DNA of 23,319 nt, from positions 1-23,319 of the IMG/VR virus record IMGVR_UViG_3300031957_002716; one strand, 5' to 3'. This document shows positions 6,925 through 12,676 of the stretch, one piece after another. The notes below the pieces were generated by a model that worked only from the letters and a program-made list of their open reading frames with translations, had not been told where the DNA came from and did no database searches. Source of the DNA: a virus. Every line of letters begins with the position of its first letter. Position 1 is the stretch's first letter. Both the position numbers and the translations under genes were made by a program.

Positions 6925-7640
6925 GCTTCCTCCTTTCCGAACAGCTTGGCCCATCCCTCTTGGCTCGCGGCATAGCGCAGGACCTTCTTAGGCATCGTGC
7001 GCCAGAAGTCCGGCTGGCCCTTCAAGACGGCTTCGATCAGTGCACCGGATAACTCTTCATCCTGCACGCCGCTCGTCCGGCAAAGCGCTTCCAGCTCCAA
7101 TTGAATGGCGGAAAGCTCTGCATCACCGTCAGTGTCATCCGTGGTCGGCAAGCCAAGCACATCGAGAAGCGTATAGCGCTGCGCATAGGACCGCGCCGAG
7201 CCTCGTGCCTGAATCGCGTTCTTCTTTCCAGAGTCGTCAGGCGGTGCTGAAAAGCTGGAGGTTTCAGAGTGGCCGGAAACATGGCTCAGGATGCAGGTGA
7301 CGTGCATGTAGCCTTCCGCCTCCGGCTCCGTGCGGAAGCGATAGGAGAAGCCGTGCGTTTCCAGCAGGCGTTTAACGTGCCGGTCCACCTGATCCAGCGG
7401 AGCATACTTGCCGTTGTGACCGTCCTTGGTTCTTGGCACCGGCGTGATTTCAGCCTGGAAAGCCGCAAGCGCACTGTCGAAAGCGGCCTTAGATTGCATC
7501 TTCATGATGCGCTCCTGCATATCGAGAAGCTTTTCCATCTTCTCAATGTCTACAGTCTCGTCTCGTGCGGCTCGGTCGATCACCATAAGGATCGAATTGC
7601 CACCGACGTCTTCGTGTGTTGCTAACTGGGCTTCACTCAT
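6921..7640 (-). CDS. erf: ERF-family single-strand annealing protein
   Basis: A 239-aa protein of the P22 Erf superfamily of phage recombinases that anneal complementary ssDNA. The N-terminal helix FDSALAAFQAEITPVPRTKD, then GKYAPLDQVDRHVKRLLETHG, then SYRFRTE, followed by strand pairs around the GHSETSSFSAPPDDSG stretch, is the recognised Erf core (about 53-170). AIQARGSARSYAQRYTLLDVLG is the conserved terminal part of the domain. The C-terminal third is helical and may bind partners. Length is usual for the family. ATGA overlaps on both sides join it to the exonuclease gene and to a small exported protein gene. Confidence 0.85.
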   Translation of the reverse strand: MSEAQLATHEDVGGNSILMVIDRAARDETVDIEKMEKLLDMQERIMKMQSKAAFDSALAAFQAEITPVPRTKDGHNGKYAPLDQVDRHVKRLLETHGFSYRFRTEPEAEGYMHVTCILSHVSGHSETSSFSAPPDDSGKKNAIQARGSARSYAQRYTLLDVLGLPTTDDTDGDAELSAIQLELEALCRTSGVQDEELSGALIEAVLKGQPDFWRTMPKKVLRYAASQEGWAKLFGKEEA

Positions 7641-7939
7641 GCTCTTGATGCTTTAGATTGGTAGTGGTGGCGAGTATTGATGTGGCGACAGACCGTTAGG
7701 CGCTTGCCGTCATCGTCCCGGCGATAACCGATTGTGACGCAATAGCTTTGGGCCATCCCTGACCGCCGACGCCATGCAGGATTTGCGCAAGGCGGGATAC
7801 CGCAGGCTGGACTGCTGTAAGGTGACCACGGGCGGACGTTCCGGGGCGTTGCGTCAAACTTATAGGTGCCCGTATCTGCGCTCGTTCCTCCGGCAAGAGC
7901 CATCGCTAACGCGGCAAGTGTGATTCGGTTCTTGCTCAT
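7637..7939 (-). CDS. Small exported protein with Sec-type signal peptide
   Basis: A 100-aa protein starting with a basic then hydrophobic stretch (MSKNRITLAALAMALAGGTSA), a typical signal peptide with a likely cleavage after TSA, before DTGTYKF. The mature part is about 79 aa, basic, rich in Pro, Tyr and Arg, with four Cys (ACGIPPCANP, SYCVTIG, TVCRHI) that could form disulfides outside the cytoplasm. ATGA overlaps tie it to both neighbours. It may act on the host envelope, for example in superinfection exclusion, but no family is recognised. Confidence 0.6.
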   Translation of the reverse strand: MSKNRITLAALAMALAGGTSADTGTYKFDATPRNVRPWSPYSSPACGIPPCANPAWRRRSGMAQSYCVTIGYRRDDDGKRLTVCRHINTRHHYQSKASRA

Positions 7940-8169
7940 GCTCGCAAAAGGTTCACGGGTTGCTGTGGTTCCTGGCCGGTCATCTTGCCGTTATCCAGGT
8001 GCTTGTTGTGGTCGCCAGTGAAAACGCCGTGAGTCAGCATGATCGAGGCAGCACGACCAGAAAGGCCGCCGTTGTAGATGTAGGATTCCAGCACGTCTAC
8101 AGCGTAGCCGCTCAGCTTGTGCTCGTGTTCCGCGAGAAAGGCTCGCGCTTGTTCTTGGGTAACTGTCAT
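7936..8169 (-). CDS. Hypothetical protein
   Basis: A 77-aa soluble protein starting MTVTQEQARAFLAEHEHKLS. Residues 1-50 form two or three predicted helices (AVDVLESYIYNGGLSGRAASIML), and the tail is polar (QEPQQPVNLL). The pattern of Tyr/Gly between helices is seen in many small phage proteins without known role. It lies between the homing endonuclease gene and the exported protein gene and overlaps the latter as ATGA. Function unknown. Confidence 0.6.
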   Translation of the reverse strand: MTVTQEQARAFLAEHEHKLSGYAVDVLESYIYNGGLSGRAASIMLTHGVFTGDHNKHLDNGKMTGQEPQQPVNLLRA

Positions 8170-8173
8170 TGGT

Positions 8174-8716
8174 TTAATTGAAGTTCAGTGTTGCAAATTC
8201 GCCGTGGAGTTCCCTGGCGGCTCTGTCATAGGCTCTGCCAGCAGCATTCCGGCATTCAAAGCCACCCAGATAGGTGCGGCGACCGTTGCTCGCTATATAG
8301 GCATGGTATCTCCCTGTCTTGGCATTGAAATACACCCCTCGGACTCCGGTCTTGTTGGCGCACTTTCGATTTGTCATGTTTTGCGGTCTGCTACATAGGC
8401 GCAGGTTCGAGAGAGCATTGTTAGCCCTATTCCCATCAATGTGATCTACCTCGAAATCTCCTTCTGCTCCAAGGAACGCCATCGCCATTAATCTGTGGGT
8501 AAGAACGTGCCGTGGGGCTACGCCGGTAAACGTGTAGCCGAGGCGGTGCGCATACTGACTAATGATCTTGCCCTTGCGTCGTTGGATATGGCCCCGGCAC
8601 GTCACTACCACTCGAGGCAACGCATACACTATGCCGCCTTTTGTGATAGCGTAGTTTGGGTAACCGTGGATCTTGTAGAAGACCTCTGAGCCTTCGATGA
8701 GTTCCGGCTTGTTCAT
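8174..8716 (-). CDS. HNH homing endonuclease (NUMOD4-HNH-AP2)
   Basis: A 180-aa selfish endonuclease of the phage HNH_3 class that cuts DNA lacking its gene to spread by repair. Residues 10-36 match NUMOD4 (YKIHGYPNYAITKGG), 73-114 the HNH core (LTHRLMAMAFLG, then VDHIDGNRANNALSNLRL with Asp91, His92 and the terminal Asn/Leu/Arg), and 121-180 an AP2-type DNA-binding domain (TGVRGVYFNAKTGRYHAY, GGFECRNAAGRAYDRAA). All parts look intact, so it is probably active. The ATG at 8716 overlaps the upstream stop as ATGA, so the longer reading to 8779 is rejected. It stands free between genes rather than in an intron. Confidence 0.9.
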   Translation of the reverse strand: MNKPELIEGSEVFYKIHGYPNYAITKGGIVYALPRVVVTCRGHIQRRKGKIISQYAHRLGYTFTGVAPRHVLTHRLMAMAFLGAEGDFEVDHIDGNRANNALSNLRLCSRPQNMTNRKCANKTGVRGVYFNAKTGRYHAYIASNGRRTYLGGFECRNAAGRAYDRAARELHGEFATLNFN

Positions 8717-8868
8717 GGCTTCGTGATTCGATAAGTGTAGATTCCGTGGAGAAGTCCGAGGCACGCAGCCACAGCGCATGTGATGTAAGCTCCGTTGTGC
8801 AATGCCCCGAACTCAAAGGTCATGTAACTTGACGTGACTCCGGCAGCGAAGAAGATGCGTCTAAGCAT
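8713..8868 (-). CDS. Small membrane protein
   Basis: A 51-aa protein starting MLRRIFFAAGVTSSYMTF with a C-terminal hydrophobic stretch (YITCAVAACLGLLHGIYTY, about 28-46) that can span the inner membrane. A weaker hydrophobic segment sits at 5-17. The start at 8868 overlaps the upstream gene's stop by eight bases; in-frame starts further up lie deep in that gene. One of several small envelope-directed products clustered here. Family unknown. Confidence 0.5.
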   Translation of the reverse strand: MLRRIFFAAGVTSSYMTFEFGALHNGAYITCAVAACLGLLHGIYTYRITKP

Positions 8869-9169
8869 TATCAGGAAGCTCAGCGCGGATTTCGGCCAGG
8901 AACTGTAAGAGTGCATCCATCGAGCGCTTGTCCTTGAACCATAGAGTCACTTCTCCCGGCTCCCCGTAGCTACTGTAGCCAACCGCGCGGAATCCCGGGT
9001 GATCCTCTGGAACGTCCTGGCCGATCAAGTCTGGGCGAGGCGTCGCAGTGGGCCTTATGCCCAACCCGATGCCTTCCCATCCCTCCTCGTCTACGGTGCA
9101 GGATTGAAGGATGATAGAGCCTTCTCCGAAGCGATAATACAGGCCCTGATGTTTTTGTTCGTTTTCCAT
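8861..9169 (-). CDS. Hypothetical protein
   Basis: A 102-aa acidic, soluble protein starting MENEQKHQGLYYRFGEGSII. A strand-rich first half (LYYRFGEGSIILQSCTVDEEG) leads to VTLWFKDKRSMDALLQF and a terminal helix (LAEIRAELPDNA). No catalytic motif is visible. It lies between the lipoprotein gene (six-base gap) and the small membrane protein gene. Function unknown. Confidence 0.6.
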   Translation of the reverse strand: MENEQKHQGLYYRFGEGSIILQSCTVDEEGWEGIGLGIRPTATPRPDLIGQDVPEDHPGFRAVGYSSYGEPGEVTLWFKDKRSMDALLQFLAEIRAELPDNA

Positions 9170-9175
9170 TGTCGT

Positions 9176-9388
9176 TTATCGGTAGTCGGCCAGCGCATAA
9201 GGCACCGGCTCAAGGATTTGGTATTGCTGTTGATTGATGTCTTTCCCATCTTCACCGCCCAAGTAGGCGCAGGAGTCGAAAGGCTGAAGCTCGATAACAG
9301 TCTCCGGCACGTGGTAGTAATGGTGAGTTGTGGTTTTGCAGGACGCCATAAGAGCGGCTGCAAGGATAAGGGTCAGTTTGGTTTTCAT
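9176..9388 (-). CDS. Small predicted lipoprotein
   Basis: A 70-aa protein starting MKTKLTLILAAALMASCKTT. The short basic n-region, hydrophobic core and LMASC lipobox are a standard lipoprotein signal, predicting lipid attachment at Cys17 and a mature chain of about 54 aa (KTTTHHYYHVPETVIELQPF and on). The frame is open to 9487, but that extension overlaps the next gene out of frame, and the signal peptide fixes the start at 9388. Phage lipoproteins of this size include superinfection-exclusion factors (T5 Llp) and o-spanins. The position far from the lysis genes favours the former, as inference. Confidence 0.65.
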   Translation of the reverse strand: MKTKLTLILAAALMASCKTTTHHYYHVPETVIELQPFDSCAYLGGEDGKDINQQQYQILEPVPYALADYR

Positions 9389-9407
9389 GGTTCTAGGTAG
9401 GTTCAGG

Positions 9408-9611
9408 TTATCGATGTTGGATTGGTTGAGGGCGAAGCGTTGGGCGCTTAATACCCGGTTGCGCTTTGAGTTGATGACGTCGCGCATGGCTGAATCGTCT
9501 TGCTCGGCTCATGGTTGCGCGTGAAATGAACTCGTAGCCCAAGAGTTCTGACTCCAGAGAGTTTAACTCTGTAAGATTTGCGGCATGGCGGATTCGGTCG
9601 CAGATACTCAT
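9408..9611 (-). CDS. Hypothetical basic small protein
   Basis: A 67-aa protein starting MSICDRIRHAANLTELNSLE. Its N-terminus is helical and its C-terminus very basic (RARRFSHARRHQLKAQPG), suggesting nucleic-acid contact. The same frame is open to 9962 on top of the well-supported membrane protein gene, so only the part from the ATG at 9611 is accepted. It starts four bases after that gene's stop and ends 19 bases before the lipoprotein ATG. Moderate confidence that it is a gene. Confidence 0.5.
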   Translation of the reverse strand: MSICDRIRHAANLTELNSLESELLGYEFISRATMSRARRFSHARRHQLKAQPGIKRPTLRPQPIQHR

Positions 9612-9615
9612 TGTC

Positions 9616-9984
9616 TTAGTTGGAGAAGTTGCTCTCAAGGCCAGCAATCCGAACTTCGGACAGGTAAGCATGGCGAAGAGAATTGCTGTGGAGATCGAGG
9701 TAAACGATGTAACTGCCAGCATCCTCAATGATGCGGACGGCCCGGTATGCTGGGAAGAAATCCGCACCAGAGTCCTGCAAGCGGTAGACATCCTTGGAAT
9801 AGGACGAGGTGACCGGCTCAGGATTGAAGCCCGCGACCGGTGAAGGGCTGGGCAGGATGGCGAAGAGTCCCGTGGTGAAGACTGCGACACCGGCGCAAGC
9901 AAGGCCGATCTTCTGGCGAACGGTAGGCCGAAACTTCGGCTTGATCTCCGTAATGGGTTCAATAATGGCGAGTTCGTTTTTCAT
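9616..9984 (-). CDS. Single-pass membrane protein
   Basis: A 122-aa protein with a cytoplasmic N-terminus (MKNELAIIEPITEIKPKF), one transmembrane helix at about 26-44 (IGLACAGVAVFTTGLFAIL) and an extracytoplasmic domain of about 75 aa with strands (YRAVRIIEDAGSYIVYLDL). It is not recognised. Its size and topology match inner-membrane-anchored periplasmic proteins. It belongs to the group of envelope-targeted early products at 7,637-9,984. Confidence 0.6.
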   Translation of the reverse strand: MKNELAIIEPITEIKPKFRPTVRQKIGLACAGVAVFTTGLFAILPSPSPVAGFNPEPVTSSYSKDVYRLQDSGADFFPAYRAVRIIEDAGSYIVYLDLHSNSLRHAYLSEVRIAGLESNFSN

Positions 9985-10005
9985 GGTTCAGGAACGGTAT
10001 TTAGG

Positions 10006-10308
10006 TTAGTTGGCAAAAATCGCCTCTGCGATCTCGTTACCGAATCCGGTAAGGCGGATCATCTTGACTCGGCGATCACCCTCAAGGTTTCCACGGCGCA
10101 CAAGCTTCTTGCGCTCCAAGGTGTCCACGAGGCCAGTAACCGCCGCCGTGCTGACACCCACTTGCTTAGCAAGCTCGGAAGTCCGAACGGAAGGAGTTGA
10201 CCGGAGAATGCCGACGATTCGAAGCGCCGAGATAGAGGTGATACTGGCTGGAACTGCGCCAAGATTGACGCGGTCGGCCCCGACTGGTTGTTGTTCAATT
10301 GCTGTCAT
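10006..10308 (-). CDS. MarR-like winged-helix transcriptional regulator
   Basis: A 100-aa protein with a winged helix: ALRIVGILRSTPSVRTSELAKQVGVSTAAVTGLVDTLE (28-65) gives the HTH, and KKLVRRGNLEGDRRVKMIRLT (67-87) the wing with the diagnostic DRR of MarR proteins. It is shorter than MarR (about 140 aa) because the dimerising flanking helices are reduced to one short N-terminal and one C-terminal segment. It probably binds a promoter in the phage or host. It is the third gene of the leftward accessory operon. Confidence 0.8.
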   Translation of the reverse strand: MTAIEQQPVGADRVNLGAVPASITSISALRIVGILRSTPSVRTSELAKQVGVSTAAVTGLVDTLERKKLVRRGNLEGDRRVKMIRLTGFGNEIAEAIFAN

Positions 10309-10323
10309 GGCTTTTGAAAGTGG

Positions 10324-10698
10324 TTATTCTGCGTATATCATGAGATCCGGATGCTCGGTCTCGGCCCATGCGGCGATCCAGCCAGATACGTCCGCGCCGC
10401 GCTCTTGTTTGTTAGCCAGGAAGAGCGTTAGTAAATCATGAACCTCGGCTTCTGCGATGGCTTGACCTAGGTCGCCGAACGCATAGCAGTGGCAATCAAG
10501 CTGGGAGAGCTCGAGCGAAAGGTGGTAGCACTCCATGCACCACTTGTATTCATGCCACCCATCCCAGTAACCCTTATGGATGACGTATTTCTCCCCCGGC
10601 TCGATGCGGCCACCGCACTCATAGCAACAGTGCCGTTTTACGGCCTTGCGGAAGTAGTAGTCGTAAACCTCTGGTGGATCGAAGTCGCAGTAACACAT
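10324..10698 (-). CDS. Cysteine-rich putative zinc-binding phage protein
   Basis: A 124-aa protein with a zinc-ribbon-like first half: MCYCDFDPPEVY, then HCCYECGGRIEPGEKYVI, then WCMECYHLS, giving CxC, CCxxC and CxxC pairs around Cys2-4, 24-28 and 54-57, with a further CHC at 69-71. This MCYCD...PPE...CCECG...GEKY layout is common in small proteins of diverse phages and probably binds one zinc. The biochemical role is unknown. Its upstream intergenic gap holds a strong GC-rich hairpin (10720-10747). Confidence 0.75.
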   Translation of the reverse strand: MCYCDFDPPEVYDYYFRKAVKRHCCYECGGRIEPGEKYVIHKGYWDGWHEYKWCMECYHLSLELSQLDCHCYAFGDLGQAIAEAEVHDLLTLFLANKQERGADVSGWIAAWAETEHPDLMIYAE

Positions 10699-10719
10699 GA
10701 TCGTAGTCTTTTGAGAATT

Positions 10720-10747
10720 GCCGGGGCGGCTCTCACCCCGCCCCGGC
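10720..10747. terminator. Perfect 10-bp GC-rich hairpin between two leftward genes
   Basis: GCCGGGGCGG and CCGCCCCGGC form a perfect 10-bp stem with an 8-base loop. It lies in the 71-base gap downstream of the first gene of the leftward accessory block. No T-run follows on the minus strand (it continues AATTCTCAAAAG) or on the plus strand, so it is not a canonical intrinsic terminator. It may attenuate transcription, protect mRNA ends or mark a processing site. Confidence 0.5.
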
Positions 10748-10769
10748 TTCCATGTTCACTCCTCAACAA

Positions 10770-11123
10770 CTACGCTCGCTCTTGCGTAGAAAGGTTCTTG
10801 CAGGCCTCGATCAGGCTGCGTTCAAAGTGTCCACTGAGATCGACAGGAAGCAGGTCAAGCTCCAGCGCGATAAGCTCCAGTGCGTGGAGTGCTGCAAGCT
10901 CAGGCAGCGTGAAAGGTGTTCCTCCGTCGCGACCTTCCACAACGATCTCTCCGGCGAATGGGTAGATGTCCACAGAGGGAATCCATTCACCCCCGGCTTC
11001 ATCCCACATGGTAGCGGAAACAAGGCTCTCGGAGCAGTCCACTTGGACACCAAAGGAGTAATCGCCGCAGCGGTAGCTCTTCCAATCGAATTCGTTTTCA
11101 GTAGGCAGTAAATCGGTTTTCAT
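10770..11123 (-). CDS. Hypothetical acidic protein, first gene of leftward accessory operon
   Basis: A 117-aa acidic protein starting MKTDLLPTENEFDWKSYRCG. The first two thirds are strand-rich (YSFGVQVDCSESLVSATMWD, IPSVDIYPFAGEIVVEGRDG) and end in a Leu-rich helix (LPELAALHALELIALELDLL). It is the first gene after the central control region, so it should be among the earliest leftward products, and acidic early proteins often inhibit or mimic. No family is recognised. A predicted promoter and operator-like palindrome lie at 11145-11175. Confidence 0.65.
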   Translation of the reverse strand: MKTDLLPTENEFDWKSYRCGDYSFGVQVDCSESLVSATMWDEAGGEWIPSVDIYPFAGEIVVEGRDGGTPFTLPELAALHALELIALELDLLPVDLSGHFERSLIEACKNLSTQERA

Positions 11124-11144
11124 TGTCGTCTTTTGGAAACTTAA

Positions 11145-11175
11145 GAAACATAGATGCTATAGTTTCCATGTTCAA
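11145..11175 (-). promoter_or_regulatory. Leftward accessory-operon promoter with overlapping palindrome
   Basis: Read leftward, TTGAAC (11175-11170), a 17-base spacer and TATGTT (11152-11147) form a sigma-70-like promoter about 24 bases before the ATG at 11123. The -10 is covered by a near-palindrome, GAAACATAG-atg-CTATAGTTTC (11145-11166), an apt operator. It lies close to the divergent ribbon-helix-helix genes, whose products are the natural candidates to bind it. Confidence 0.45.
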
Positions 11176-11233
11176 ACAAAAAAGTAGACCTTCTTGTAAT
11201 TTTTGTAATCGAAAAGACCTTGAAAACTGCTAG

Positions 11234-11242
11234 TATTCCGTC
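11234..11242 (+). repeat. TATTCCGTC repeat upstream of first RHH gene
   Basis: The 9-mer TATTCCGTC occurs here and again at 11509-11517, upstream of each of two paralogous ribbon-helix-helix genes. It overlaps a -10-like TAGTAT (11231-11236). Shared upstream boxes of two related regulators could be an autoregulatory operator half-site, or relics of the gene duplication. Confidence 0.35.
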
Positions 11243-11260
11243 CAGTTGACCGCCCTAACA

Positions 11261-11482
11261 ATGCCAAATCAAAAACGCCACGCTGTTACCGTAAAACTGG
11301 ACCAAGCTCAGTATAATGCGCTTAGGAGGATCGCTGCCCGTAGAGGCTCGCTCGTCAGTGCTCTCGCCAGGGAATTCGTTAATGAGAGCCTCTATAACTA
11401 TGACCCGCAGTATAAAGAATACGTCGAAGATCTGATACAGAATGATGGGGCAGATTCTCTAGGGGAAAATACGGATCAGTAG
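11261..11482 (+). CDS. Ribbon-helix-helix (CopG/Arc-like) regulator 1
   Basis: A 73-aa protein starting MPNQKRHAVTVKLDQAQY. The beta strand HAVTVKLD, then helix QAQYNALRRIAARRG, then helix SLVSALAREFVNESLY is the CopG/Arc ribbon-helix-helix pattern; it would dimerise and insert the strand in the DNA major groove. The acidic tail (QNDGADSLGENTD) is not part of the fold. I chose the ATG at 11261; an in-frame TTG at 11246 would add five residues. First rightward gene next to the leftward promoter, so a likely early-switch regulator. It is paralogous to the next gene (see 11570-11782). Confidence 0.7.
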   Translation: MPNQKRHAVTVKLDQAQYNALRRIAARRGSLVSALAREFVNESLYNYDPQYKEYVEDLIQNDGADSLGENTDQ

Positions 11483-11501
11483 GGCTCCGAATTAATTACA
11501 C

Positions 11502-11529
11502 TTGCAACTATTCCGTCACTCGGCATACT
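11502..11529 (+). promoter_or_regulatory. Possible promoter of second RHH gene
   Basis: TTGCAA (11502-11507), a 16-base spacer containing the second TATTCCGTC box, and CATACT (11524-11529) make a plausible sigma-70-type promoter, leaving a leader of about 33 bases before the ATG at 11570. The box sits between the -35 and -10, where a repressor would block polymerase. Confidence 0.3.
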
Positions 11530-11569
11530 CCTTAGCCAATTGTTAGGCAACCCCTGACCTACTTTGGCT

Positions 11570-11782
11570 ATGCACATCAAGCAAACTCTCGGAATCCACC
11601 TCCACATGTGGGCAGCTCTGCGACGATCAGCCCTGCTACGCGGCAGAAAACCGGAGGAAGTAGCACTGGAAATCCTCCATTCTGAACTCTACAAGGCCGA
11701 TCCCGAGTTTCGGAAGTGGGCGAATAGCCAGGATTGGGTGTCAGAAGAGTCTAAAGATTACAATGGTTCCCACCGGGTATAG
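11570..11782 (+). CDS. Ribbon-helix-helix-like protein 2 (paralogue)
   Basis: A 70-aa protein starting MHIKQTLGIHLHMWAALRRS. It aligns with the preceding gene without gaps through the core: ALRR, a shared RG, an acidic position in the second helix, then SELYKADPEFRKW against ESLYNYDPQYKEY. The N-terminal strand (IKQTLGIHL) is less clean than in its neighbour, so DNA binding may be altered or it may form heterodimers. A TTG two codons upstream is also open. Function inferred only from the fold and location. Confidence 0.6.
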   Translation: MHIKQTLGIHLHMWAALRRSALLRGRKPEEVALEILHSELYKADPEFRKWANSQDWVSEESKDYNGSHRV

Positions 11783-11845
11783 AAACCCCGGAATCAAATA
11801 TTTACTTAAGAATTGCAGACCTTTCGCGCTCGCGGATCGTCTAGG

Positions 11846-11950
11846 ATGAACAAAATCATGTGCGTTGCGGCCATCCTTCTAAGCGTAGCAATTGCTGCTC
11901 TCAGCGCCGTAACCGTAGCAAATCAGCTTGCTTTGATCTCGGTCAAGTAG
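11846..11950 (+). CDS. 34-aa hydrophobic micro-protein
   Basis: An ORF starting MNKIMCVAAILLSVAIAALS and ending NQLALISVK: one hydrophobic helix (4-24), like a membrane micro-protein or bare signal peptide. Its last 28 bases overlap the 3' end of the convergent DUF2637-like gene. The ribosome site is poor (AGG directly before the ATG). It fills most of the 140-base gap after the second RHH gene; the rest of that gap (11783-11845) shows no clear terminator. A tentative gene. Confidence 0.35.
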   Translation: MNKIMCVAAILLSVAIAALSAVTVANQLALISVK

Positions 11951-12507
11951 CGCCGGACGGTCTTTTCGTTGCGCCGGACAATCTGCGCAATCTCGGTCAC
12001 GGTCTTGCCCATCTTGTGCAGCTCCGCGACCTTGTCGAGAATCGCCTTCTTGGTTTTCTCAGCGCTGGACATCTTGCGTGTTGCTGCGGCCACCTTCTTG
12101 TCCGTCATCAGGTGCCATATGTTCACCATGTGCATGAGGATCTTGAGCGCGATTGCCAAGGACGATGGCGGCACCGCATGGACAAGGACGCCGAGCCAGG
12201 TTGAGGACATCGCAGCTTCATGTCCGTTCGCGACGTTCAGGACAATGGACAGCGCCGTGAACAGGACAATCAGCGCGACATAGGGCCAGACGTGCGCCTT
12301 GGCGCGCATGGAACAGTAGGCCCCAATCATGGACATCACAATCACGCCGTCGATGGATAACGGGAACGACCATGCCGGGGACAAATGGTAAGCCTCGCCC
12401 AGTTCCGCAAGGACACGGAACGACTGCGCAAAGGAACAGACAGCAATCAGGATAGCGACCGAAATAAGTCCGGCACCTGCGACGATTAGAGAACGGTCAG
12501 ACTTCAT
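11923..12507 (-). CDS. DUF2637-like four-TM protein with C-terminal HTH
   Basis: A 194-aa integral membrane protein. Four TM helices lie at about 7-28, 46-65, 73-95 and 104-124. The second begins AWSFPLSIDGVIVMSMIG and the third ends SIVLNVANGHE, the W-x-x-P-L-x-x-D-G and N-V-A signatures of DUF2637, a family known mainly from actinobacterial mobile elements (SpdB-type transfer or spread proteins). Residues 148-190 add a soluble helix and an HTH (MGKTVTEIAQIVRRNEKTV, then RRYL) that can bind DNA. It is divergent from terS, with the TGTCC repeat array between. A membrane-tethered DNA-binding protein is the direct reading; its job is unknown. Confidence 0.7.
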   Translation of the reverse strand: MKSDRSLIVAGAGLISVAILIAVCSFAQSFRVLAELGEAYHLSPAWSFPLSIDGVIVMSMIGAYCSMRAKAHVWPYVALIVLFTALSIVLNVANGHEAAMSSTWLGVLVHAVPPSSLAIALKILMHMVNIWHLMTDKKVAAATRKMSSAEKTKKAILDKVAELHKMGKTVTEIAQIVRRNEKTVRRYLTEIKAS

Positions 12508-12534
12508 GGTATTAGCCTAAGGTTGCCCCTAAAA

Positions 12535-12672
12535 TGTCCGGGCACAACAAGGACAGGGGACAAGAAGAATGTCCGGCACGATGTCCGGTAGCGTGTCCCT
12601 AAAATGTCCGGAACCATGTCCGGGTGAATGTCCACCTTGTTGTCCGTATCGATGTCCGGTTATATAGTCCGG
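12535..12672 (+). repeat. TGTCC(GG) repeat array with 12-base period
   Basis: TGTCC starts at 12535, 12570, 12582, 12594, 12605, 12617, 12629, 12641 and 12653; the last eight are spaced 12,12,11,12,12,12,12. Most read ATGTCCGG. A degenerate AGTCCGG follows at 12666, and two inverted copies (GGACA) lie at 12551 and 12558. The intervening bases are not conserved, so this is an array of binding sites, not a tandem duplication. It fills the gap between the DUF2637-like gene and terS and contains the terS promoter. Candidates are a packaging (pac/cos-binding) site for the terminase small subunit, iterons, or operator sites for the adjacent HTH protein. Confidence 0.85.
12640..12668 (+). promoter_or_regulatory. 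terS promoter inside the repeat array
   Basis: TTGTCC (12640-12645), a 17-base spacer and TATAGT (12663-12668, one mismatch from TATAAT) form a good sigma-70-type promoter. Its -35 is itself one of the TGTCC repeats, and two more repeat units fall in the spacer and -10. The ATG (12677) is eight bases after the -10, so the start of transcription should be at or next to the A of ATG: a leaderless message. Confidence 0.55.
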
Positions 12673-12676
12673 AACA

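Noticed and set aside
9408-9962. 184-aa minus-strand frame
   Set aside because: Its first two thirds cover the membrane protein gene at 9616-9984 in another frame and are Ser/Arg-rich noise. Only the last 67 aa, from the ATG at 9611, are kept as a gene.
12535-12672. Possible CRISPR array
   Set aside because: Repeat units are only 5-8 bases with a 12-base period. CRISPR repeats are 23-47 bases with longer spacers, and no cas gene is present.
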